Assembly: GCA_900546385.1 (NCBI GenBank)
Contig: URCT01000101.1
Span: forward strand, 1 to 9,336
Reading direction: 5' to 3'
From: an uncultured Eubacteriales bacterium
GTDB lineage: Bacteria; Bacillota; Clostridia; Oscillospirales; CAG-382
DNA length: 9,336 bases
This document shows, piece after piece, positions 1-7,076 of the stretch (positions are counted from its first letter, which is position 1; each line of letters begins with the position of its first letter). The notes under the pieces were generated by a model. The model ran no database searches. It saw only the letters and a list, made by a program, of their open reading frames with translations, and had not been told where the DNA came from. The position numbers were made by a program, and so were the translations under genes.

Positions 1-2824
1 GCTGTTCGCCCTTGAGCATATAGCCGGTACCGCCGCCGCGACCGGTATCCGGATCGACTTCAGTCTGAATCATATCTTCAAAGCCGGCCGGTGCATTGGT
101 ATCATAGGTTACGGTGAAGATACCGTCACGGTATACACGGAAGTAATCGAGATAGGTATCGCCCGAGTAGTAGGCACGGTTCATATCGACAGCAAAGCCG
201 TACAGCTTGCCGTCCTTGCCGCGCGTCCAGTGAATATTGTCAGACTGGTGCGTGGGAGTGCTCATATCGAGCTCGACAACGTGATATTGCTTATCGTTGA
301 TTAGTTTGCAGGCATCCTCGTTTCCGATCGCCATGGTTCCGGCACCGCCGTAGTAGGTGTTTACATCGTACAGACAGTAAATAGTGACACCGGGATTTTG
401 AATCTCGCCGGTAAGCTGTTCGGGAGTGGGCTGCTCCGGAACAGAAACATTCGTTACGTTAATGCTGGAAGTGATTTTGTAGTTGTACTGAACGATATTG
501 TATTCGGTCGCATCAAAGCCGTCAGCATAGCTTAAGTGGAAACGAGCGTCGTTCACCCATTTTTTGCCGTCGTAGGTGCCGCCGAACAAACGCAAGTGGT
601 TAACGGTTCTGCCTTCGTCTTCAATAACCTCTTGGTATTTATACTTATCTATGCCGAGTTCCTTGTTGCCTTCGTAAGCATAACCCATAGCCGGCTTGGT
701 GAGATCCTGGCAGAATGCCGTAAGGGTAAGACCCTTGATGCTGTCAGTATCCGCTGCTTTTACAACTGTGTTCGGATAGAAAACTCTTCCGTCCTTCGTT
801 ATCCATGCGACAAAGTGTTCGATCGTAAAGCCGAGGCTCTCCGGCGAAGGAACAGTGTAATCCACGGTATAATCCGGTTTGTCCTGCTTGAAGCTTGTGC
901 CGTCGGTGTAGGTGATCGGACCGCTTAAGGTCTTCATCGGATAGAGAACGATGTCCTTGTTTTTAAGCTCAACGGTTTCAACAGAATCGCCGTTCTTTTC
1001 AAGCGAGTAGGCGACCGCACCGGCAACAACTGAAGTATCCGGCGTATAAGTGGTCATGAAGTTGCCGCTATCATCGAGAAGAACGTATTCTGTCTTTGCA
1101 ACGGAATCGTCATAGTTCATGTAGGTGATCTGATAGTACGGAACATAACGGATATTATCGATACAAATATAGATATCCGAGCCGTCGCCGATCTCAATGG
1201 CAAGTTTTTTTATTTCATGAAATTTGTTATCCGCTTCGCTCTTTTGGTTCTCAAGGCGGACATGCTTCCAGGTTTCCGTTGCCGGATAAACGTTGCCGCT
1301 TTTTACGTCCTTAAAGATGTCCTGTGCACTAGAGCCATTGATCATCATCCAATGGTTGCCGAACTTTCCGCGATAATCGTATTCAATGAGGAGCGGACGG
1401 TCGGTGGAGATCGTCGGAGTGAGGTCCTTCATCCAAATGGACGGATAACCGGCAGCTGCGCCTTGCGTCATTGCTTTGTCCGAATAGTTAACGCCGTTCT
1501 TCGTTGTTGCGTTGTCATAAATATTGAGATTTCCTTCTTTGTTAAAAATAGCGTAAAGTGCTTCATCATTTTCCGCAAAGGTTTCGAAATCAAGAGCATT
1601 CTCCGTACCGGTGAAGAGATTCAAACCCGGACGCCAGTTGCTTGAGCCGATGACGAGGATTTCTATTTCCGCAGTCACGGTCGGGTCGGAGTTAAGGGTG
1701 GCAGTCAGCTTAACCGCTCCGTTTTCCTTACCGGCTGTAACAGTTGCCGAAGTCTGCGCTGTGGCAACATTCGCATCATCAGCTCCGACGGCGGTATAAT
1801 CCCAGGTTACCTCTTCGTTTGCGGTGATATTGGCAACGCCGCTGTTTGCAACGATAACATATTTATCGGCTGTAAGAATCGGGGTTTCCTGCAGAACCGG
1901 ATAAAGCGTGACATCGGCATTTTCAAGACCGACCGAAGTAAGCGGAGTGTCAGAATTCATTTCCGTTGACCAGCCGATACAATTGTATATCTTGCCGTTC
2001 TTTGTGAAAGAAGTCGGAAAATTGTCCTTTTTAATGGTATATTCGGTCAAAATGTTTTCCGGAGTTTTCTCTGCGCCGTCAGCAAAGAGAACCTGATCGA
2101 TTACAGTTGTGCTGTCCGGATAAACATAGGTAATCTTATAATACGGATAGAAGCCGTAGTTATCGAGATACCAGTTGAGCGGCACGGTCGGGTTGGATTG
2201 GTCGTTGACCGGCGTTACATTAGAGGATTTGGACTGCAAATCGATATTGCCGCATTTCGGTGTGTAAATGCCCGAGAAGTGGCGCCACGTGTTATTGGCC
2301 TGATGTAAAGCAAGATCCTGATGTTTTCCGCCGTTGAAGCCGATAAACACAGCCCAAAGGGTGGATAAGTCCTTCATATCCCAATATTCGTCCCAGGTGA
2401 TCCAATAGTTTCTCGTGCCGTCAAAGCTCTGCGCGATGGTATAGCCTGCCCAGTGCTTGCCGGGATTTGCAGCGCGGTGAAACTGGAGCATTTTGCCGTA
2501 CTTGCCGTCCGGGTCAAGGGTCACGGTCTCATCCACAAGACTTGTCGGGTTTTCCACAATGCTCTTGGTGAAAAGGCCCTCTTTCGGCGAAAAGATATCT
2601 GCTTCCGACGCATCGTCGAAGGTAAGCAGTGCTTTTGTGCCGGTAAACAGGTTGCTGCCGGGAATGACCTCTGCGGCAAGAGCCGCGGCTTCGGGTTCGC
2701 TTTGTACGTCTGCCGGAAGCTCTTCGGTGACGGTTTCGACGGTTTCAAAGCCGAAAGCCCCAACCGGGAGCACCATGGAAAAGACCATGGCAAGCGTCAG
2801 TAAAAGCGCAAGTGTTTTTTTCAT
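1..2824 (-). CDS. Large secreted B-repeat protein, paralogue 1 (C-terminus beyond window edge)
   Basis: I translated this from the ATG at 2824 down to base 1 and found 941 codons without a stop, so the gene is intact as far as seen and truncated only by the window edge. A ribosome binding site AAGGAG lies 8 nt before the ATG. Residues 1-23 are a Sec signal peptide (MKKTLALLLTLAMVFSMV...), followed by an acidic Ala/Glu-rich stretch. Then come repeated units of a jelly-roll-like beta domain ending in YxDNxxxxPYYxITY plus an InlB-like B-repeat (GWSTEMNSDTP...DVTLYPV), an Ig-like segment (ITANEEVTWDY...VKLTATLNSDP), a second unit, and a third unit that runs into FTVTYDTNAPAG. It is a tandem paralogue of the gene at 3043-6486. 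Base 1 aligns with base 3663 there, so about 206 codons should be missing. The role is probably surface or extracellular adhesion or glycan binding; this is inferred from architecture only, and no catalytic motif was recognised. Confidence 0.9.
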   Translation of the reverse strand, partial: MKKTLALLLTLAMVFSMVLPVGAFGFETVETVTEELPADVQSEPEAAALAAEVIPGSNLFTGTKALLTFDDASEADIFSPKEGLFTKSIVENPTSLVDETVTLDPDGKYGKMLQFHRAANPGKHWAGYTIAQSFDGTRNYWITWDEYWDMKDLSTLWAVFIGFNGGKHQDLALHQANNTWRHFSGIYTPKCGNIDLQSKSSNVTPVNDQSNPTVPLNWYLDNYGFYPYYKITYVYPDSTTVIDQVLFADGAEKTPENILTEYTIKKDNFPTSFTKNGKIYNCIGWSTEMNSDTPLTSVGLENADVTLYPVLQETPILTADKYVIVANSGVANITANEEVTWDYTAVGADDANVATAQTSATVTAGKENGAVKLTATLNSDPTVTAEIEILVIGSSNWRPGLNLFTGTENALDFETFAENDEALYAIFNKEGNLNIYDNATTKNGVNYSDKAMTQGAAAGYPSIWMKDLTPTISTDRPLLIEYDYRGKFGNHWMMINGSSAQDIFKDVKSGNVYPATETWKHVRLENQKSEADNKFHEIKKLAIEIGDGSDIYICIDNIRYVPYYQITYMNYDDSVAKTEYVLLDDSGNFMTTYTPDTSVVAGAVAYSLEKNGDSVETVELKNKDIVLYPMKTLSGPITYTDGTSFKQDKPDYTVDYTVPSPESLGFTIEHFVAWITKDGRVFYPNTVVKAADTDSIKGLTLTAFCQDLTKPAMGYAYEGNKELGIDKYKYQEVIEDEGRTVNHLRLFGGTYDGKKWVNDARFHLSYADGFDATEYNIVQYNYKITSSINVTNVSVPEQPTPEQLTGEIQNPGVTIYCLYDVNTYYGGAGTMAIGNEDACKLINDKQYHVVELDMSTPTHQSDNIHWTRGKDGKLYGFAVDMNRAYYSGDTYLDYFRVYRDGIFTVTYDTNAPAGFEDMIQTEVDPDTGRGGGTGYMLKGEQ
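2658..2824 (-). repeat. Near-identical 5' coding segment, copy in paralogue 1
   Basis: This 167-nt segment covers the signal peptide and acidic pro-region. It matches 6320-6486 with seven differences by my reading (about 96%), giving one amino-acid change (Asp or Ala at residue 39) in 56 residues. Downstream of it the two genes diverge strongly. This could be recent gene conversion or strong constraint on the export region. Confidence 0.85.
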
Positions 2825-2866
2825 GTGTATTTCTCCTTTTTCTTTATTTTGGACACACAGTCCTTG

Positions 2867-2895
2867 TTATTAGGATAAGCCTGAAATATTGCCAA
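2867..2895 (-). promoter_or_regulatory. Weak candidate promoter for paralogue 1
   Basis: On the minus strand TTGGCA (2890-2895, five of six matches to the sigma-A -35) is followed after exactly 17 nt by TAATAA (2867-2872), a poor -10. An alternative -10, TATCCT, lies at 2872-2877. A promoter is expected here because a strong terminator separates this gene from the upstream paralogue, but the exact hexamers are uncertain. Confidence 0.3.
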
Positions 2896-2952
2896 CATAT
2901 TAACAAACGCAATTTTCATCAATTTGACGGACGGATTTGTGCAGTATGCACA

Positions 2953-3000
2953 AAAACAGACGATTTCTCACCCGAAGCCGAATGAGAAACCGTCTGTTTT
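2953..3000 (-). terminator. Rho-independent terminator after paralogue 2
   Basis: Two 18-nt arms (2953-2970 and 2983-3000) are complementary except at one position and enclose a 12-nt loop. On the minus strand the stem starts AAAACAGACGG and ends in CGTCTGTTTTT, giving a run of five T. It begins about 42 nt after the stop codon of the gene ending at 3043, the right place for that transcript. The opposite strand also ends in TTTT, so it could work both ways, although nothing on the plus strand to its left appears to need it. Confidence 0.85.
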
Positions 3001-3042
3001 GGGATTTATGCGTGTGTGTAAGTATTACGGATATGCGTTTGG

Positions 3043-6000
3043 TTATGCTGCAAGGATCGAATCGATATAGTCCTTGTTGTCCTCATACGCTGTGCCGCCG
3101 GCATCCTTGATGCTTTGAGCGACTTCCTTGATGGACTTGACGACGCTGTCACCGTAGACGGTGAAGGCGTGGCCGCTCACGGCATACTTCGCATAGGTGC
3201 GTGCCACGAGTCTTGTCGCATAGTGCTCAGCCGGGATGTTGGTGCAGACAGCCGTGAAGATGATGTTCGAGCCGTTGACATCGTATTGGAGGTCAAGGCC
3301 GGTCTTCTTGTCATACGCTGCGCCGTAGACATACAACGGCTTGTTTTCGTCTTCCTTCTTGAGTAAGAAGGTCAATTCGTTCGAACCGAGGATATCTTCG
3401 CGGGCAATGATGAAGCCGTATTCTTCGAGCATTGCCTTATTTCTGTTCGCAACAGAAGCGGAGAAACGGATGCCGTTGACGTTATCGGCACCGCTGCGGA
3501 TGTTGATGTTGTTCTTATCCGTCTTCGGCGAAGCCGGTGCGTTCGACCAAACCGCGTAAACGGTGGTGGAACGGTTGAAGTTTTCGATCACATCGATGGT
3601 TTCCTCCGGCGTTGCATCGGGTTTCAAAGCCCAACCGCGGAAGGTAAGTGTGGAAATTTCGGGACGGTCGCCCTTGAGCGGATAGTTGGTACCGCCGCCG
3701 CGGCCGGTATCCGGATCGACTTCGGTCTGAACCATGTCTTCGTAGCCAGCCGGTGCGTTGGTATCATAGGTGACGGTGAAGACGCCTTTACGGTAAACGC
3801 GGACAGAGTCTACATAAACGTCGCTGGAGTAGTTGCAGAGAACCAAATCCAAGGCAAAGCCGTAGATCTTGCCGCCCTCGCCGCTGGTCCAAGGCGTTGA
3901 CGGTTTATTGTTTTCCGGCAGGCTCTGGTCGATTTCGAAGGTATGGTATTCGTTGTCGTAGATCAGCGGAAGTCCGCCGTTGTTGCCGATGTACATAAGG
4001 CCGTTGCTGCCACCGTAGAAGGTGTTCGGGCCATAGTAGATGAAGCCGCAGAAGGCCGGTTTGGTATGCTCGTAGAGCGCATCTTCGGTTACGTTTTCGG
4101 GCGTAGTGCCGGTCTTAACGTTCTTAGCGGAAGCGATCTTATAGGAGAGCTGGAAGATGCCGTATTCGCTTGCGTCAAAGCCTTCTTGTACGCGGTAATG
4201 CGAACGGGTATCGGTCATCCAGTTGCCATTTCCGTTGTAAGAGGTTTCAAACTGACGTAAGTGCAGAGCGGTTCTGCCTTCGTCCTCGACGAGCTCGCTG
4301 TACTTATACTTACCCGTGCCGTCGCAGTTCTTATCGCCTTCGTAAGAAAGAGCGGCTGCCGGAAGCGTGAGGTCTTGGCAATACGCGGTGATGGTCTTGC
4401 CCTTGATGGAATCGATATTCTTTACGGCAATCACATCGCCCGGATAGAGATCGATGCCGTCGTCTGTGAGCCAGCAAACGAAGTTTTCAATGGTCATGCC
4501 GAGGCTTTCCGGCGAAGGAATGGTGTAATCTTGCGTGTAATCGGTCTTTTCGTTTACAACGGTATCACCGTCTACGAAGGAAATCGGAGCTTCCTTCATC
4601 GGGTAAAGGGTGATATCCTCATGGTTAAACTTAATCTTGACGACCTTTGCGCCGTCCGGTTCGGTGGAATAGCCCTTTGCACCGTCAACAACCGAGCTGT
4701 CCGGAATGTATTCGGTAATAAAGCTGCCGTTTTCGTCGCAGAGGAGGTATTCGGTCTTGGCGACGCTTCCGTCGAAGTTAAGATAGGTTATCTTATAAGC
4801 CGGGATGAACTTGATGTTGTCGGCATAGAGGTAAGGATTATTTGACGTGCCGACTTCGAGACCGAAGCGTGTAAAGCCTTCATTCTTGCAAAGAGCCTTG
4901 CAGGCATCGTTCGCCGTGCGGTAAGCGAAAACATGCTTCCAGGTATCGGTGGAATCATAGCCGGAATCCTTTACATTCCAGAAAACATTATCCCCACTGC
5001 CGGAACCGTTTGCCATAAACCAATGCGCGCCGAATTTGCCGATATAGTCATAGGAAATATAGAGCGGTCGTTCGACCTCCATCGGATTGATGTACATACC
5101 GAATGCCACGCCAAAGGAATTGTCGGTAACATACAGCGCGTTGTCCGTGGTATTGATGCCGGCCTTGGTCGGGTTTTCGCGGATTTCGCCGCCGTCGTCA
5201 AAAACATATTTGTAAACGGAAGCGGAGGCATTTTCAAAATTCAATGCCTTTTCGGAACCGGTAAGCACGTTCAAACCGGGCTTCCATTCCTTGGAGCCGA
5301 TAATATCAACTTCCACTTCATAAGAGATCGACGGGTCGGAAGCAGGTGTCGCGGTAAGCTTTACCGTGCCGGCTTTACCGTTTGCGGTGATCACGGCAGT
5401 CGTTTCGGTGGTTTCGACAGCCGCCTCGGTCGTGCCGAGGTCGTATGCCCAGGAAACAGCTTCCTTCGCGGTAATGGTGGTGGAGGTCGGAGCCGGTTTT
5501 TCGGCAACTTCAGTGGCTGCGATGACGAAGTTGTCGGAATCGAGGAATGCGGTCTTTTCGTAAACCGGATACAGCGTGAGGTCTTCGCCGTTCAAGGGAA
5601 TCGTTTCCATCACGGTATCAGAATTGATCTCCGTCGACCAGCCGATGGCCTTATAGATAACGCCGGCCGTGCTGAATTCGGCAGGACGGTTATCCGTTTT
5701 AACGGTATATTCGGTGGCAATATTTTCGGCTTTCCATTCGACACCGTCGGCAAAGAGGAAATCTTCGGTTACAGCCGTGCCGTCGGGCATCACGTAGTTG
5801 ATTTTGTAGAACGGGAACACGCCGAAGTTATCAATATAGAAATTGAGCGGATTTGCGCAAGCACCGTTTTCCTCCGCAACAATACCCATACGGAACTGCC
5901 AGTCAAACGATTTTCCGTTTAACGGTGTGCCGGTTTTAGAGGTATGCGTCCACTTGTTCGGCGTGGTATCGAAGGACATATGGTTGCCTTCCGCTGCCGG

Positions 6001-6486
6001 AATGAACCAAATGGCTGCGCCCCAATGTGTCTTGACATCCGCCATGTCAAAGTAATGATCCCACGTAAACCAGAATTTTCTGGTGCCGTCGAAGGTATGG
6101 TTGAATTTGAGATTCGACCAATGTCTGCCGACCGGTCCACGGTGGAACTGCAGAATCTTGCCGTAGGTTCCGTCTGCATCAAGCGCGGATTCGTCCACCA
6201 AGCTTGTCGGCTTTTCGACGATGGTTTTGGAGGCAAAATTGTCTACACCGATAAGCAAATCGGCTTCGGTTGCGTCGTCAAAGGTCATGACGCCGCTTTT
6301 TCCGGTAAGTAAGTTTTTACCGGGAATGACCTCTGCGGCAAGAGCCGCGGCTTCGGGTTCGCTTTGTACGGCTGCCGGAAGCTCTTCGGTGACGGTTTCG
6401 ACCGTTTCAAAGCCGAAAGCACCGACAGGGAGCACCATGGAAAAGACCATGGCGAGCGTCAGTAAAAGCGCGAGTGTTTTTTTCAT
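3043..6486 (-). CDS. Large secreted InlB-type B-repeat protein, paralogue 2 (complete)
   Basis: This 1147-aa protein has a ribosome binding site AAAGGAG 7 nt before the ATG. Residues 1-23 form a signal peptide with likely cleavage near VGA-FG. Three modules follow. Module 1 is a jelly-roll-like domain (about 57-225, starting GKNLLTG, ending NFYIDNFGVFPFYKINY) plus a B-repeat-like unit (226-312, GWST...LTLYPVYE). An Ig-like/BIG2-like segment (about 330-398) leads to module 2 (403-632, starting GLNVLTG, ending LYADNIKFIPAYKITY plus repeat). A linker repeat (633-706) leads to module 3 (about 710-980), with VYVDSVRVYRKG and a classical B-repeat (FRGWALKP...TTVYAVW). Residues 990-1147 form a separate C-terminal domain (GIRFSASV, EEYGFIIARE, FTAVCTNIP). 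The exporter is Sec; the cellular role is probably cell-surface or secreted binding to glycan, host or community partners. I see no LPXTG, SLH, dockerin or catalytic signature, so retention at the surface is unexplained. Domain names are from recognition of motifs, not a search. Confidence 0.9.
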   Translation of the reverse strand: MKKTLALLLTLAMVFSMVLPVGAFGFETVETVTEELPAAVQSEPEAAALAAEVIPGKNLLTGKSGVMTFDDATEADLLIGVDNFASKTIVEKPTSLVDESALDADGTYGKILQFHRGPVGRHWSNLKFNHTFDGTRKFWFTWDHYFDMADVKTHWGAAIWFIPAAEGNHMSFDTTPNKWTHTSKTGTPLNGKSFDWQFRMGIVAEENGACANPLNFYIDNFGVFPFYKINYVMPDGTAVTEDFLFADGVEWKAENIATEYTVKTDNRPAEFSTAGVIYKAIGWSTEINSDTVMETIPLNGEDLTLYPVYEKTAFLDSDNFVIAATEVAEKPAPTSTTITAKEAVSWAYDLGTTEAAVETTETTAVITANGKAGTVKLTATPASDPSISYEVEVDIIGSKEWKPGLNVLTGSEKALNFENASASVYKYVFDDGGEIRENPTKAGINTTDNALYVTDNSFGVAFGMYINPMEVERPLYISYDYIGKFGAHWFMANGSGSGDNVFWNVKDSGYDSTDTWKHVFAYRTANDACKALCKNEGFTRFGLEVGTSNNPYLYADNIKFIPAYKITYLNFDGSVAKTEYLLCDENGSFITEYIPDSSVVDGAKGYSTEPDGAKVVKIKFNHEDITLYPMKEAPISFVDGDTVVNEKTDYTQDYTIPSPESLGMTIENFVCWLTDDGIDLYPGDVIAVKNIDSIKGKTITAYCQDLTLPAAALSYEGDKNCDGTGKYKYSELVEDEGRTALHLRQFETSYNGNGNWMTDTRSHYRVQEGFDASEYGIFQLSYKIASAKNVKTGTTPENVTEDALYEHTKPAFCGFIYYGPNTFYGGSNGLMYIGNNGGLPLIYDNEYHTFEIDQSLPENNKPSTPWTSGEGGKIYGFALDLVLCNYSSDVYVDSVRVYRKGVFTVTYDTNAPAGYEDMVQTEVDPDTGRGGGTNYPLKGDRPEISTLTFRGWALKPDATPEETIDVIENFNRSTTVYAVWSNAPASPKTDKNNINIRSGADNVNGIRFSASVANRNKAMLEEYGFIIAREDILGSNELTFLLKKEDENKPLYVYGAAYDKKTGLDLQYDVNGSNIIFTAVCTNIPAEHYATRLVARTYAKYAVSGHAFTVYGDSVVKSIKEVAQSIKDAGGTAYEDNKDYIDSILAA
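6320..6486 (-). repeat. Near-identical 5' coding segment, copy in paralogue 2
   Basis: This is the partner of 2658-2824; the offset is exactly 3662 nt. The identity stops just after the residues AAEVIPG, at the start of the first jelly-roll-like module. Confidence 0.85.
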
Positions 6487-6937
6487 AAATACTCTCCTTT
6501 ATATGTGTTTTTTGGTAAAACTACCATTGCTATCATCTTAACGCCAAATTGTTACACAAATATGAATTCTGAAAAAAATCGTCATTTTGCCATATGTTTT
6601 TGTTGAATATGCACAAACGTTCTTCACAATCAGACCTGTCTCGTTACAAATTTATCAACGTATTCACCAAAACAAGATTTTTTTGAAAAAAATCCGCGCA
6701 AGCCGAAATGCGCATATAAATTCGTCGAAAATGCTCGAAAATTGTCACTCGATTTTTCGATATTGCAAAGAATTTTATCAATTCGACAGATGCTAAAAAC
6801 TCGCACCGGTTCGTCTTACGTTTTCCTTACACGTTTTCGTTCGGAAACAGACTTTTTCGCATTCCGCACGCACGAAAGATTTTTGAAGAGGCTTCGAAGG
6901 GCTTTCGAGCGGCACTGTGGAAAATTCTTCCGAGAAT
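6487..6937. other. AT-rich divergent intergenic region, no gene seen
   Basis: This stretch between two divergent transcription units is visibly richer in A and T than the flanking genes. No protein-like reading frame was found. It holds a small hairpin near the minus-strand start (arms TGGTA/TACCA, 6513-6526), an A/T palindrome (GATTTTTTTGAAAAAAATC, 6676-6694), a 5-bp GCGCA/TGCGC inverted repeat (6696-6713), two direct copies of TCGAAAAT 10 bp apart (6725 and 6735), and an inverted pair TCGAAAA/TTTTCGA (6735-6760). The minus-strand promoter for the 1147-aa gene should be here; TAAGAT (6535-6540) is a possible -10 but has no good -35. Confidence 0.6.
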
Positions 6938-6951
6938 CGAACATATGTTTA
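6938..6951 (+). promoter_or_regulatory. LexA (SOS) operator 1
   Basis: CGAACATATGTTTA matches the Bacillus subtilis LexA/DinR consensus CGAACRNRYGTTYC at 13 of 14 positions and contains the perfect palindrome AACATATGTT. It lies 10 nt upstream of the -35 hexamer of the promoter at 6962-6990. LexA bound here would be expected to block or weaken RNA polymerase binding until RecA-stimulated self-cleavage after DNA damage. Confidence 0.8.
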
Positions 6952-6961
6952 CATTCTTTGA

Positions 6962-6990
6962 TTGAAAAAATCGAACAAATGTGCTATAAT
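6962..6990 (+). promoter_or_regulatory. Strong sigma-A promoter of the phage-derived cassette
   Basis: TTGAAA (6962-6967) and a perfect TATAAT (6985-6990) are separated by 17 nt, and the -10 is extended (TGC before TATAAT). Transcription should begin near 6997, giving a leader of about 80 nt before the ATG at 7077. One LexA-like box occupies the spacer and another lies just upstream, so the promoter is expected to be strong but repressed. Confidence 0.85.
6972..6985 (+). promoter_or_regulatory. LexA (SOS) operator 2, inside the promoter spacer
   Basis: CGAACAAATGTGCT matches the CGAACRNRYGTTYC consensus at 12 of 14 positions. It sits between the -35 and -10 hexamers and touches the first base of the -10. 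It shares ATCGAACAxATGT with operator 1 (one mismatch in 13), with centres 34 bp apart, about three helical turns. The second half-site (GTGC) is the weaker half. Confidence 0.65.
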
Positions 6991-7018
6991 TGTATCGACG
7001 CAAAAAAGCGTCCGGTTC

Positions 7019-7045
7019 GATGCCGCGTTTTTGACGCGCGGCATC
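7019..7045 (+). promoter_or_regulatory. GC-rich hairpin in the 5' leader
   Basis: The arms GATGCCGCG (7019-7027) and CGCGGCATC (7037-7045) form a perfect 9-bp stem with a 9-nt loop, 16 nt before the ribosome binding site GAAAGGA (7061-7067). An alternative pairing, GCGTC (7008-7012) with GACGC (7033-7037), competes with it. Only four T follow, so it is not a clear terminator; it may stabilise the mRNA or tune translation. No known riboswitch class was recognised. Confidence 0.5.
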
Positions 7046-7076
7046 CGCCGATTTTGATACGAAAGGAATTTTTCGG

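Noticed and set aside
2941..3000. Inverted repeat as a transposon end or attachment site
   Set aside because: The T run, stem length and position just after a stop codon are those of an ordinary terminator, and no target duplication or second copy was seen.
4933..5922. 329-codon plus-strand reading frame
   Set aside because: It is antisense to the 1147-aa surface protein; its Gly/Arg/Phe-rich translation mirrors the codon pattern of that gene.
6610..6623. LexA-like sequence on the minus strand (AGAACGTTTGTGCA) upstream of the 1147-aa gene
   Set aside because: Only the GAAC half is good; the central and right half positions deviate from the consensus, and no promoter hexamers overlap it.
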